A DNA stretch of 64,000 nucleotides from JAGQIB01 sp041393395 (GCA_041393395.1 JAWKKG010000005.1:124001-188000); one strand, 5' to 3'; counted from the stretch's first letter, positions 51,971 to 61,971 are shown. The notes: generated by a model from the letters alone, not told the origin. Numbers and translations are program-made.

Positions 51971-53128
51971 TCAGGCCGAGATCTCGGCGCGGGCTTCTTC
52001 CATCAGGATCTTCGCGATTTCGGGGCGGGTGAACTCCGACGGGAGATCCTCGCCGTTCTTCAGCATCTCGCGGACCTTGGTGCCGCTCAGGATGAAGCGG
52101 TCCTCGGGACCGGAGTTGCTGGTCTTCGGGGTGGCCATGCCGCCCGACTTCTTGCACCAGAACGCGTGCTCGAACTTCAGGATCTGGATCCCGAGCTCCT
52201 TCGGATCGAACTCCTCGAAGATCTGCTGCGCGTCGTACGTGCCGTAGTACGAGCCGACGCCCGCGTGATCACGGCCCACGATGAAGTGCGTGCAGCCGTA
52301 GTTCTTGCGCGTGATCGCGTGGAAGATCGCCTCGCGCGGACCCGCGTAGCGCATCGCCGCGGGATAGCACGCGAGCACGGCGCGATCCTTCGGGAAGTAG
52401 TGCTCCAGCAGAGCGTGGTAGCAGAGCATCCGCGTGTCGGCCTGGATGTCGTCCGACTTCGTGGCGCCCACCAGCGGATGGATCAGCGCGCCGTCCACCA
52501 TCTCGAGCGCGCACTTGATCAGGTACTCGTGCGCGCGGTGGATCGGGTTGCGGGTCTGGAAGCCCACGACCGTGTTCCAGCCGAGCTCCTTGAACTTCGC
52601 GCGAAGCGGCGCGGGGTCGAGGAAGTGATCCGCGTAGTGGCCCTTGTCCGTGCGATCCACCACGTGGACGTCACCGCCGAGCAGGACGTCGCCCTGCGCG
52701 TACAGCGCGGCCACGCCCGGGTGCTCGCCGTCGTCCGTGCGGTACACCTTCTGGGCCTCGTGCTTCTTGTCGCCCTCGTACTTCTCGCGGACGTCCATCA
52801 CGGCCAGCAGCTGTCCGTCGCCACCGTGCAGTGCCGCGCGAGCGCCGATCGCCTCCGCCGTCTCCTTGGAGACGCGCAGACCCAGCGGGAACGGCCAAGG
52901 GGTCCCGTCGGCGAGCCGCATCGTCTCCACGACGGCGCGGTAGTCCTTCTCCCCGAGGAATCCCGACAGCGGGCTCATCGCGCCCACCGCGATCATGTCG
53001 AGGTCGGAAACCTGACGCTCGTCCAGCGTCACGCGCGGCAGGTTCGCGGCTTCCGAAACCAGACGGTCCTTCGCGGCGCCCGTCACCATCCGATCGACCA
53101 GGGTTCCCCCGTGCGGCTCGATACTCAA
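51971..53128 (-). CDS. sat: Sulfate adenylyltransferase (homo-oligomeric Sat type)
   Basis: 385 residues. I choose the TTG at 53128, with AAGGAG six bases upstream; it yields MSIEPHGGTLVDRM, keeping the family HGG motif. Other motifs: GAMSPLSGFL, QTRNPIHRAHEYLIK (HxxH nucleotide site), GRDHAGVGSYYGTYDAQ, and SGTKVREMLKNGEDLP. This is the single-chain ATP sulfurylase, not CysDN. It makes APS for the CysC kinase downstream. It lies 59 bases after the export gene. Confidence 0.95.
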   Translation of the reverse strand: MSIEPHGGTLVDRMVTGAAKDRLVSEAANLPRVTLDERQVSDLDMIAVGAMSPLSGFLGEKDYRAVVETMRLADGTPWPFPLGLRVSKETAEAIGARAALHGGDGQLLAVMDVREKYEGDKKHEAQKVYRTDDGEHPGVAALYAQGDVLLGGDVHVVDRTDKGHYADHFLDPAPLRAKFKELGWNTVVGFQTRNPIHRAHEYLIKCALEMVDGALIHPLVGATKSDDIQADTRMLCYHALLEHYFPKDRAVLACYPAAMRYAGPREAIFHAITRKNYGCTHFIVGRDHAGVGSYYGTYDAQQIFEEFDPKELGIQILKFEHAFWCKKSGGMATPKTSNSGPEDRFILSGTKVREMLKNGEDLPSEFTRPEIAKILMEEARAEISA

Positions 53129-53187
53129 CAGACTCTCCTTCAAGTTCGGCGTCTCCGCCGGTTCGATGCTCTCTCCCGAGAGCGTTG

Positions 53188-55527
53188 CTACTGCGACACC
53201 TGATCCGCCACGAGCACCACCGTGGCGAGGCTCGCGAGGATCGCCGCGGAATCGCGGAGGATGTTGCCCCACTGCACGGGGCGCCCCTCCTCCTTCCGCG
53301 GGACGATGATGGTCGATCCCGGCTGCACCGGCGGATCGAACCAGAACTTCTTCACGCGCGCCGCGGCCCCCGTCGTGTACACGACGCGGGTCTGGCCCCG
53401 GTCGGCTTGGTTCGTCGTGCCGCCGGCGTTCGCGATGTAGTCCCCGATCGAGTGACCCTTCTCGTAGACGAGGCTCGTGGGCCAGCCCACCTCGCCCCGC
53501 ACGGTCACCGTCTTCGGTTCCTCGGGCACGAACAGCGAGTCCCCCGCGAAGAGGATCACGTTGTCGTTCGAACCGCGATCGCGCAGCGCCTTGTTCAGGT
53601 TCAGCGCGACCCGCCCGAGCCCTTCCTTTTCGCGGAACAGGACGAATCCGTCCGGGTACGCGGTGGACTTCAGTCCGCCTGCCCGCTCCACGACCTCCGC
53701 GAGCGTCTCGCGGGGGTGACGAAGCGTGTACGCGCCCGGGAAACGGACCTCTCCCCCCACCGTGACGTTCCGCTGCAACTCGTAGTTCGGGATCTCGCGC
53801 ACGAACACTTGATCCCACGGCTCGAGCGGGAACTCGTCCCCCGTTCGCGCCAGATAGTCTTCTCCGAGCGGCACGCGCATGATCTCCGCGGTCTGCTCGG
53901 TGACGTCCACGGGTCCGACCCGCGAAACCTCGACGTCTCTCGTCCACGCCGACGGCAGCAAGCCGCCCGCCTGCAACAGGAGATCCCGGAGGGTCATCCC
54001 CTCCCGGAGCTCGTAGCGACCGGGATTCCGGACCGCTCCGTGGATGTCCACCTCGGTGGAGTCCCGCAGGCTCCAGATCGAGTGGATCGTGACCTCGTCC
54101 CGCGGCGCGAGCCGGAGATCCGTTCCGGGATCCCCGGACAGCACCTCGGCCAGATCCACGGCCACCTGCTCGCGCCGGCCGTCCTCGTACGTGCGGACGA
54201 CCTCCGCGCGCTCCAGCACCGCCGTTTCCAGCAGGCCACCCGCCCGGTGCAGCAGCCCCGACAGGAGCTCGCCGTCGCCGAGCTCGTACTTCCCGGGTCG
54301 TCGCACCTCGCCCGTCACCCGCACGAAGTTCCGGAGCCGATCGCCGACCGCGAAGAACGTGACCAGGTCGCCGTTCTCCAGCGACGCCCCTCCGTCTCGA
54401 TTCCGGTCGAGATCGAAGATGCGACGGTCGTTCCCGGTCGCGGCCCGCTCCGACTCCGACAGGATCCGCTCGACCTGCACCCGAGCGTCCGCGTGCTCGG
54501 TCGGCCCGCCGGCGGTCTCCACGAGGCTCGCCAGGGTCTCCCCCGCGCGCATCTCGTACAGGCCCGGCTCGCGAACCTCGCCCCGCACCTCGACCCGGGG
54601 GCCGGAGGGCGGGATGAAGATCGTGTCGTCGTCCGTCAGGCGGATGTCCCCCTGGCGCTGGCCCTTGCGGAGATACTCGTAAACGTCCAGACGGGCCACC
54701 TCGCGGCCTCGCCGGATGACCCGAATGTCCCGCATCGACCCATCCCCATCCGGCCCGCCCGCGTAAAACAACGCGTGGAAGGCCGTCGACGCCGCCGAGA
54801 GATCGTAGCCCCCGGGACGTCGCGCGCGTCCGACCACGAACGCGCGGATCACTCTCAACTCCCCGAGCGTCACGGAGAGGAACGTCGTTCCCTCTTGCTC
54901 CGTGAGTCCCGAGTACACCCGCTCGAGTCGACGCCGGATCGTCTCCCGCGCCTGTCCGAGCGTGAGTCCCGCCAGCACCACGCGGCCGACGTCCGGAAGG
55001 TTCACGCCCCCCTCGCGGTCCAGCTCGCGCTCCACGTGAAAGACCGTGTCGCCCCAGACGTCGAGGACGATCTGGTCGCCGGGACCGAGCGGGTAGTCCG
55101 GGTCGACCGGACCCGCCGCCGGCAGTCGGTAGCTCTCGGGGGAACTCGTGAACAGCTCGTAGCCGAACGGCACGAGCGCGTCGGTCTCCGGTTGCTTCTC
55201 CTCGTTGATCTCTTCCGGCGCCTGGACGATCCGCTCCGCCGGTCGGTCACTCGCCTCCGCGGGAGTCGTCGCCGGGGCGGCCGCTCCGGTTCCCGGAACG
55301 CGGTTCCCCTGCTCCGCGACGAGACGCGCGATCTCCTCGTCCGACATTCCGCGGGCACGCAGCGCTTCCTGAACGTCCGCGGGATTGCCGAGTCCCGTCT
55401 CCGGAACTCCCGCCATCGACTGCGCGGATGCCGTGTTGCTCGCCGCAATCCCCAGCATGCACGCGGCCGCCAGCGCCGCACCGGCTCGCTTCCCGAAGCC
55501 CGCTCTTCCCTCGAATCGCACCCTCAT
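53188..55527 (-). CDS. Wza-like polysaccharide export protein with multiple SLBB domains
   Basis: 779 residues; start ATG at 55527 with GGGGAGGGG upstream. A longer frame begins at 55593, but that overlaps the -10 of the promoter. Signal peptide, then the polysaccharide-export domain (YPLGPGDQIVLDVWGDT) and successive SLBB modules, each like VTVRGEVGWPTSLVYEKGHS or VDIHGAVRNPGRYELREGMT; I count about six. A hydrophobic C-terminal helix (SAAILASLATVVLVADQ) ends it. It would form the outer-membrane channel for capsule or exopolysaccharide. Operon with sat and cysC. Confidence 0.9.
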   Translation of the reverse strand: MRVRFEGRAGFGKRAGAALAAACMLGIAASNTASAQSMAGVPETGLGNPADVQEALRARGMSDEEIARLVAEQGNRVPGTGAAAPATTPAEASDRPAERIVQAPEEINEEKQPETDALVPFGYELFTSSPESYRLPAAGPVDPDYPLGPGDQIVLDVWGDTVFHVERELDREGGVNLPDVGRVVLAGLTLGQARETIRRRLERVYSGLTEQEGTTFLSVTLGELRVIRAFVVGRARRPGGYDLSAASTAFHALFYAGGPDGDGSMRDIRVIRRGREVARLDVYEYLRKGQRQGDIRLTDDDTIFIPPSGPRVEVRGEVREPGLYEMRAGETLASLVETAGGPTEHADARVQVERILSESERAATGNDRRIFDLDRNRDGGASLENGDLVTFFAVGDRLRNFVRVTGEVRRPGKYELGDGELLSGLLHRAGGLLETAVLERAEVVRTYEDGRREQVAVDLAEVLSGDPGTDLRLAPRDEVTIHSIWSLRDSTEVDIHGAVRNPGRYELREGMTLRDLLLQAGGLLPSAWTRDVEVSRVGPVDVTEQTAEIMRVPLGEDYLARTGDEFPLEPWDQVFVREIPNYELQRNVTVGGEVRFPGAYTLRHPRETLAEVVERAGGLKSTAYPDGFVLFREKEGLGRVALNLNKALRDRGSNDNVILFAGDSLFVPEEPKTVTVRGEVGWPTSLVYEKGHSIGDYIANAGGTTNQADRGQTRVVYTTGAAARVKKFWFDPPVQPGSTIIVPRKEEGRPVQWGNILRDSAAILASLATVVLVADQVSQ

Positions 55528-55588
55528 CCCCTCCCCGTTCCCTCGCGGAAACCGGGCGGCCGGCGCGATGATCGACGAAGCGCCGAAG

Positions 55589-55618
55589 ATCATACCGACC
55601 GCGAAAGGCCCGTGTCAA
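55589..55618 (-). promoter_or_regulatory. Promoter of the export-sat-cysC operon
   Basis: On the minus strand TTGACA (55618-55613), 18-base spacer, TATGAT (55594-55589), 62 bases before the ATG at 55527. The closest match to the sigma70 consensus in the window. Confidence 0.75.
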
Positions 55619-55811
55619 ACCGGCCCGAGGCGCCAGGAGAAGCGCCGGAGCCCGCCCCGGCCCGGGAGTCGGATCACGCCGCATTCCGCCCTCGGACCCA
55701 TTTCTGGCCCGGAGATCGGCGCCTTCGCGGTCAGTTTTGAGACGTTTTTGCATCGGTTGGGCAGGGCTCGGCGAGGCTTGGCTTTCCCGGCCCGTGGGCC
55801 GGCCCCACCGC

Positions 55812-58800
55812 CTAACGGAGAACGAGCACCCGCCCCGTCCGGGTCTCGTTGCCGGCGCGGACCCGCACGAAGTAGACACCGGCGGCCGCGGGACGACCGG
55901 AGGCGTCCCGGGCGTCCCAGCGGAGCTCGTGGGCGCCCGCCTCCAGGATGCCGTCCTGCGGGGTCGCCACACGGCGCCCGGCGACGTCCCAGACGTCCAG
56001 GGTCACCCGACCCCGGGTCGGCAGGGCGAGCGTGAAGGAGGCTCCGTCGCGGCAGGGGTTCGGGAACGCCCGTCCGAGCTCGAGACCGGCCGCCGCCGCC
56101 GGGAGTGCCGGCACGTCGGTCGCGGCGGGCGGCTGCGGCAGGTAGACGCCGGTCATCCGCGAGCCGCCGTGGTACCCGGGCCACGGTGCCGCGCCGGGTC
56201 GGACCAGGCCGGCGACGTCGACGACCCGCACGAGCAGATCGTCGGCCCCGAGCGCGACGTCGAGATCGCCGTCGCCGTCGACGTCCGCCACGAACGGCGT
56301 GCTCCACGGAATCTCGTGGAACGAACGCGGCCAGCCCGCCACTTCGGTGCCGTCGAGACGGAATGCGTGTAGACGTCGATCGGCGGAGCCCAGGAGCACG
56401 TCGAGCCCGCCGTCGCCGTCGAGGTCCGCGACCACCGGCGAGCACGTCGCGTCGGCGCCGAGGTCGATCGGGAATCCGGGATACGCCGTGCCGTCGGCGC
56501 GCAGCGCGTAGAGGAACTCGCCGCCGGGCACCAGGAGCTCCGGCGTTCCGTCGCCGTCGAGATCCGCGACCGCGGGCGAAGGCGGCGTGAATCCGTACGC
56601 CTCGAGCGAGACGGGCCAGCCCGGAAGCGACGTTCCATCCGATCGCAGGCCGAACACCCGGCCGTCCCGCACCATCGCGAAGATCTCGAGCTCGCCGTCG
56701 GCGTCCACGTCCGCGAGGACGGGGCTCGAGACCATCTTCGCCGTGAGGGCCACCGGGAAGCCGGGCAGATCGACTCCCGTTCCCGAGATCGCGTAGAGCA
56801 GGCTGTCGGTCGCGCCGAACACGACGTCGTCGCGGCCGTCGCCATCCAGATCCCAGACGGCCGGCGTGGAGCCGGTGCCGGGCTGCCCCGTGGTGCGCGG
56901 CCAGCCCGCCATCGGGGTGCCGTCCGTCTCGAACGCACGCGCGATGCCGTCGTTCGCGAACGTCACGATCTCGAGCGACAGATCGCCGTCGAGATCCGCG
57001 GCCACCGGCGCGGAGCGCACGCCGCGGTTCGTGTGGAACACGGGCCAGCCCGGGAGCGGCATCGGCTCGCCGCCCGGCGCGGTCTCGTTCGTGCGCCACG
57101 CGTAGACGGAGCCGTCGAGCGAGGCGGCGAAGATCTCCTGGTGGCCGTCCCCGTCGACGTCGACCGCGAGCGGCGCGGCGTGAATGCGTTCGCCGGTGGC
57201 TCCGAACAGACCATCGGTCGCCGGATTCGAGTCGCCGTCCAGCCATTCCGTGCCGTCGGCGCGGAACGCGTGCACGGCGCCGGCCTCCCACATCGAGCCG
57301 AGAATCACCTCGGACGCGCCGAGGCCGTCCAGGTTCGAGACGATCACCGGCGACGGTCCCACCAGCGACGTGATCTGCCGCGGCCAGCCCGGCAACGTGG
57401 CGGGCGCCGCGAACGCGACCACCCTTGCGGTGTCCGCGGACACATGACCGGAGACGTCGATCGGGACCACCGCGAACTCGCGCGACGTTCCGGGCGCGAG
57501 CGCCACCTCGGCGAGCGAGGCGCCGGTGCTCAGATGTCCGAGCACGTCGTCGAAACCGCCGTCGCTGCGACGGCCGAGCACGCGGTAGCCCTGCACGTCC
57601 GGCGACTCGCTCGGCGTCCACGTGAGAAGGACGCCCGCATCGCGCGGCGCCGACTCGAGTTCGGTGACTCCCGCGGGCGCCGTGCGATCGACGTCGCGTA
57701 CGAGCACGTGTCCCGTCTCGTCGGTGATCGTGACGCGGAAGCGGGCGGTGTCCGGACCGTTCACCACGAAGCCGTCCGCGAGGGTGGCCGCTGAGCCGGG
57801 ATCGAGCGCCGCTCCCCCGCCGTCGCCGTCGACGACCGTACCCGTGCCGTCGAGCGCGACGAGCGTCGCGGTGATCGCCCCCGTCGCGAGCGACCCGACG
57901 TTACGGAGCACCGGCGTGATCGCGTCCCCGTTGCGCTCGAGTCCGAGCCACTCGAGCTCCGGCGAGCTCGCCACGAGCACGAACTCCTCGTCGAAGTCGA
58001 CGGGACCGTTTCCGTGCAGACGCACGCGGAACGTCGCGCCGTCCGAGACGTCCGGGCCGAGCGCCACGCGGAACGGACCGGTCCAGGCGATCTCGCCGCC
58101 GCTCAGCGCGCTGAGCGTCCCGGTCCCCTGCACGACCAGGACCTCCGTGTCGGGGCTCGTGAGCTGCACGGTCCAGCCGAGCGTCGCGTCGGCGCCGGTG
58201 TTGCGCACCGCGAGGAGGAACTCGCGCTCGGTCGGCGTCGAGTCCGGGCTCGGGTCCACGAACTGCCATCCTTCGGCGACCGCGTTCGGGCCGACGGCCG
58301 GCACCACCGGCATCCACGCGTGGTACGGCAGTGCGCCCGGGCTCGTCACCGTGAGCTCGACGTCGCCGAGGCTCTCGGGGCGGAAGTCGAACGTCACGGC
58401 GCCGGTCGAATCCGTCGTTCCGTAGACGTAGTCCTCGAGGTCCTTCGTGGCACACACGAGTGCGCCGGCGACCGGCAGGCCGGAGCCGGGTTCGCTCACC
58501 GTCACGAGAAACGGCGCGCGACGGAGCGGGATCTGCACCGGGTGTGCCACGTCGAGGGAGACCGGAGTCCCGCGCCAGGAAGCGATCGTGGGCACGCCGA
58601 AGTAGGTGCGCGTCAGCAGCATCCGCCGCCACCACGACTCGATGCGGAAGCGATCGACGTCCTCGTCGAGGAGATCGCCGCGAACCTCGTCGAACACCTC
58701 GGCCGGGCGACCGTGCGCGCTCGTGAACATCTTGTCGAAGAACGCACGGTTCATCTCGGCGTCGGTCGCGGCGACGGCGTCGCGCGTGTTCGCGAGCACG

Positions 58801-60818
58801 CCCACGGCGCCGCCGTTCGCATTGAACAGCAGATGCTCGGCCGAGCTCTCGAAGTCGAACGCGCCCGAGTTGCAGCTCGCGACGTTGAAGAACGACGCGC
58901 GGCCGGCCGAGGCGAGGCCGTCCAGGTCGCGATTGAACAGCAGCTCGAGCCCCGGACCGACGGCGAGCGCGTCGTAGGAGCCGTGGCCGACGTGGACGAC
59001 CCAGCCGGGACCCTGATCGAGCGCGGCGATCGACGTGGCGGCGTTCTGCCCGCCGTCGACCTCGTAGAGTCCCGTGATCGAGAACGTGCCGGGGAAGCGA
59101 GCCGCGAGGTCCTCGCAGATCGCCTTGCCGTCGCCGGGAGTGAACAGGTCCTCGCCCAGGAACAGCGCGCGGTCGCCGTGGTCGGAAGCGGCGCCGTCCT
59201 CGTACGCCGCGACCTTCGCGAGATACGTGGCCAGCTCGGCGGGATCGGAGGCGGGCACGCGACCGATCACGAGGTCCGGTCGCAGGTCGACGTCGTCGTA
59301 CACGTGGGGCGCGACCGGCAGACCCTCGGCCGGTCCGAACGTGGTCCAGGTCGTTCCGTCGCCGACGGAGATCCCCGCCGCGGTGGCCACGTAGATCGTG
59401 TCGCCGTCGCGGGCGACGGCGTAGGTCTCGTCGCTCGCCAGCCCGTCGGCGGCCCCGAGCAACACGTCGCCGCCGGCGGTGCGGTGCAGGAGTCCGAACG
59501 GCGTCGCGACCCACACGTCGTCCGCGCCGGGACCGAACGCGAGATCGCGGACGGAGCGGCCGCTCGCGGGCGGCAGCGCCTCGGAGGTCCAGGTCACTCC
59601 GTCCCACCAGGAGAGCCCGCCGCTCACGAAGAAGTTGTCGGGATGGCCGGCCCACACGACACCGTCCGGCGCCACGGCGACCGTCTCGATCCAGTTCGAG
59701 AGCAGGCCGTCGGCCGCGGTGTACGAGGTGAACGTGCTGCCGTCGAAGCGCGCGAGTCCCTGCGGCGTGGCGACCCAGACGTCGGCGCCGTCGCGCGCGA
59801 CGTCCACGACGGAGGTGCCGGGAAGTCCGTCGCTCGTCGTCCAGCGCTCGAACGTGCCGGACGAGAAGCGTACGAGGCCGTCGTTCATCCCGATCCACGC
59901 GACGTCGTGCGAGACCGCCTCCACCACCAGCGCCTGCAGTCCCGGGAGCGGGCCGCCGTTTGCAGACCAGGCGGTCCACGACACGCCGTCCCAGCGCGCG
60001 ACGCCGGCGGCCGAGGCCACCCACACGGTGCCGTCGTCGGCCACGTCGAGCGAGACGATCGCGGAGCTCGCCAGCCCGAGGTCCGCCCAGGCGCTGAACG
60101 TGCCCGCCGCCAGCGCGGCCGGACCGAACGACGTCGCGGACCAGGCCGCTCCGTCCGGCGCGACGGCGATGTCGACCACCAGTCCGTCGAAGGCGGCGAG
60201 CCCGAGCGGCTCGCCGAAGTTCGCGTCGCCGTCTTCGTTCCAGTCGCGATCGAGGCACGCGTAGTACAGATCGCTCGCGAGCTCGATGTCCTGCCACTCC
60301 ACGTAGCGTGGCGGAAGCACGTCCGCATCGGCGCCCAGAACGGCGTAGCGCGCGCCCCAGAGATCGTGGGCCGCGCGCAGGAAGTTCCGGGTGCGGGCCG
60401 GCCGATCCACGCCCGGGTAGTTCGCGTCGATCCAGTCGACCGTGCGGACGACGGTGGGAATGCCGCGGCGCGTCTCGCGGTCCGCGAACGTGGCGAACTC
60501 GGCCTCGAGCGCGGCGCTCGTGACGATCACCTGGTCGATCGCGGATCCGTCGAGCGAGGGCGCGTCGGCGGGGAGGAAACGTCGATCGGCGAGGCCCCGC
60601 TGGCGCAGCCGCACCGGCTGTCGCAGCGGCGAACCGGGCGACGCGGGGAGCCCGGAGACGTCGCGCGGGAGGAGCGCGGCGCGGCGAAGGGCGAGTGCGT
60701 CGGCAGGGTCGAGTGCGTCGGTCGCGCGTACGGACTCACGCGCGGCCGACGCCAAGGTCGGGACCACGAGAGAGGCCAGCACGAGGATGCGGACAAGCTG
60801 CGAAAGCTGGATGCGCAC
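55812..60818 (-). CDS. Giant secreted C25 (gingipain-like) peptidase with inserted beta-propeller, FG-GAP repeats and FlgD-Ig C-terminus
   Basis: 1668 residues from the GTG at 60818, chosen because a signal peptide (QLSQLVRILVLASLVVPTL) begins there; an ATG at 60896 is also open and neither has a clear ribosome site. The C25 domain begins near residue 75 (QVIVTSAALEAEFATFADRE). It is interrupted between YYACLDRDWNEDGDANFGEP and DLRPDLVIGRVPAS by about 300 residues of propeller repeats (about 205-505, WDGVTW and SYTAADGLLSN). Catalytic H612 is in VVHVGHGSYDAL and C649 in NVASCNSGAFD. Then Ig-like regions, FG-GAP/integrin-type repeats (ADLDGDGTPELLV) and a FlgD-Ig end (GVYFVRVRAGNE) ending VLVLR. 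Confidence 0.88.
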   Translation of the reverse strand: MRIQLSQLVRILVLASLVVPTLASAARESVRATDALDPADALALRRAALLPRDVSGLPASPGSPLRQPVRLRQRGLADRRFLPADAPSLDGSAIDQVIVTSAALEAEFATFADRETRRGIPTVVRTVDWIDANYPGVDRPARTRNFLRAAHDLWGARYAVLGADADVLPPRYVEWQDIELASDLYYACLDRDWNEDGDANFGEPLGLAAFDGLVVDIAVAPDGAAWSATSFGPAALAAGTFSAWADLGLASSAIVSLDVADDGTVWVASAAGVARWDGVSWTAWSANGGPLPGLQALVVEAVSHDVAWIGMNDGLVRFSSGTFERWTTSDGLPGTSVVDVARDGADVWVATPQGLARFDGSTFTSYTAADGLLSNWIETVAVAPDGVVWAGHPDNFFVSGGLSWWDGVTWTSEALPPASGRSVRDLAFGPGADDVWVATPFGLLHRTAGGDVLLGAADGLASDETYAVARDGDTIYVATAAGISVGDGTTWTTFGPAEGLPVAPHVYDDVDLRPDLVIGRVPASDPAELATYLAKVAAYEDGAASDHGDRALFLGEDLFTPGDGKAICEDLAARFPGTFSITGLYEVDGGQNAATSIAALDQGPGWVVHVGHGSYDALAVGPGLELLFNRDLDGLASAGRASFFNVASCNSGAFDFESSAEHLLFNANGGAVGVLANTRDAVAATDAEMNRAFFDKMFTSAHGRPAEVFDEVRGDLLDEDVDRFRIESWWRRMLLTRTYFGVPTIASWRGTPVSLDVAHPVQIPLRRAPFLVTVSEPGSGLPVAGALVCATKDLEDYVYGTTDSTGAVTFDFRPESLGDVELTVTSPGALPYHAWMPVVPAVGPNAVAEGWQFVDPSPDSTPTEREFLLAVRNTGADATLGWTVQLTSPDTEVLVVQGTGTLSALSGGEIAWTGPFRVALGPDVSDGATFRVRLHGNGPVDFDEEFVLVASSPELEWLGLERNGDAITPVLRNVGSLATGAITATLVALDGTGTVVDGDGGGAALDPGSAATLADGFVVNGPDTARFRVTITDETGHVLVRDVDRTAPAGVTELESAPRDAGVLLTWTPSESPDVQGYRVLGRRSDGGFDDVLGHLSTGASLAEVALAPGTSREFAVVPIDVSGHVSADTARVVAFAAPATLPGWPRQITSLVGPSPVIVSNLDGLGASEVILGSMWEAGAVHAFRADGTEWLDGDSNPATDGLFGATGERIHAAPLAVDVDGDGHQEIFAASLDGSVYAWRTNETAPGGEPMPLPGWPVFHTNRGVRSAPVAADLDGDLSLEIVTFANDGIARAFETDGTPMAGWPRTTGQPGTGSTPAVWDLDGDGRDDVVFGATDSLLYAISGTGVDLPGFPVALTAKMVSSPVLADVDADGELEIFAMVRDGRVFGLRSDGTSLPGWPVSLEAYGFTPPSPAVADLDGDGTPELLVPGGEFLYALRADGTAYPGFPIDLGADATCSPVVADLDGDGGLDVLLGSADRRLHAFRLDGTEVAGWPRSFHEIPWSTPFVADVDGDGDLDVALGADDLLVRVVDVAGLVRPGAAPWPGYHGGSRMTGVYLPQPPAATDVPALPAAAAGLELGRAFPNPCRDGASFTLALPTRGRVTLDVWDVAGRRVATPQDGILEAGAHELRWDARDASGRPAAAGVYFVRVRAGNETRTGRVLVLR

Positions 60819-61121
60819 GACCGATGATGCGGGGCGAGGTGCTCGGGCTCGGATGCGTCTTGATTGTCGGAACGAGCGTACCAGCGATGGATGCAAGATG
60901 CAATAGCATGGCAGATTCCTAGCCAGTAGCTTTGTGGCCGATCCTGGGACATCCTGGCGCGCACCGGCCGCCGGGTGTCAAGGAACCCCAGTGTCTCCAA
61001 GGTCCGAGCGCGCGAACGCCGCGGCGGCCGGAAAATTGTCACCGAGGGTTCATGGCGCTCTAGCGTCCCGCTTCGAGCCGCAAGGCCGATCGATGCCGCA
61101 ACGGTCGCCGGAGCTCCGAGA
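60819..61121 (-). other. Intergenic region upstream of the giant peptidase gene
   Basis: No gene is supported. The minus strand shows a TGCTATTGC extended -10-like sequence (near 60910) and a short duplicated GATGCA motif (60889 region), but no convincing -35. There is no T-tracted terminator for the ComF gene. Confidence 0.3.
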
Positions 61122-61826
61122 CTAGAGGCGCGCCAGTCCTTCTCGCGTGATCGGGGGTGCATCGTCGCGCGGGCCGAACGCCCGCCCCATCGCCACGACG
61201 CGCACGTCGAGCGCGGGCGCCACCGAGGTCAACGCGCGCAGACAATCCGCGGACGTGGATCCGGTGGTCACGAGGTCGTCGACGAGCAGGAGGCTCCCCT
61301 CCCGCGCCGGGTCCAGACCGGACCCGGCCTGGAACGCGCCCCTCACCCGGCCCGCCCGCTCCGCGCGGGATGTCCCCGCGATGGCCTTCCCTCCCCGCAC
61401 CCGTACGAGCGCATCGACGATCAGCGGCGCCTCCAGCCGCGCGGCGAGCTCCCGCCCGAAGATCTCGGCCTGGTTGAACCCCCGTTCCCTTTGCTTGTCC
61501 GGTGCGAGCGGCACCGGGACGATCGGGGTCCCCCGCGGGAGCCAGCTCTCCACGCGCCGCGCCGCCGTCCGCGCGAGACGCGCGATCACCGGTCGTTGCC
61601 GCCGGTACTTCCCTGCCGCGAGCACGTCCAGGAAGAACGAATCCACCGCGAACGCCGCGAGCACCCCCTGCCCATCGTGGCGGCCGAGCGGACGCAGGCC
61701 GGCCCAGCACGCGTCGCAGAAACGGGTCGCGGCGACCTCCGCACGCCCCTCGCACCGGGCGCACACGGGCGGCCACAACCAGTCCAGCGCGGCCGTGGCG
61801 TGGGCAATGAGCGGCGTGATCTCCAT
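61122..61826 (-). CDS. ComF family phosphoribosyltransferase-like protein
   Basis: 234 residues. An N-terminal zinc-ribbon-like knuckle, C22-x2-C25 and C37-x2-C40, precedes the phosphoribosyltransferase domain. PRPP loop: SLLLVDDLVTTGSTSADCLR; other family blocks are PIVPVPLAPDKQRERGFNQA and TSRAERAGRVRGAF. ComF relatives take part in DNA uptake in naturally competent bacteria, while many members have unknown substrates. Single gene, divergent from the multispan protein. Confidence 0.9.
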   Translation of the reverse strand: MEITPLIAHATAALDWLWPPVCARCEGRAEVAATRFCDACWAGLRPLGRHDGQGVLAAFAVDSFFLDVLAAGKYRRQRPVIARLARTAARRVESWLPRGTPIVPVPLAPDKQRERGFNQAEIFGRELAARLEAPLIVDALVRVRGGKAIAGTSRAERAGRVRGAFQAGSGLDPAREGSLLLVDDLVTTGSTSADCLRALTSVAPALDVRVVAMGRAFGPRDDAPPITREGLARL

Positions 61827-61971
61827 CGCCGAGGTCTACCCGCGAACCGAAACCGGACCATCCGCCCCGCAGCCATCCGGTCCGGGCTCGAAGCCAAACA
61901 CCGGGTGCGAACCCCAACGGAGCGGTTAGAATGCGGGTCGTGAGTGTCCGGGACCGGGAGGGGTGGGGCGC

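Noticed and set aside
55740..55811. CCGGCCC/GGGCCGG hairpin after the giant peptidase gene considered as a terminator
   Set aside because: No T-tract follows on the minus strand, so I did not list it as a terminator.
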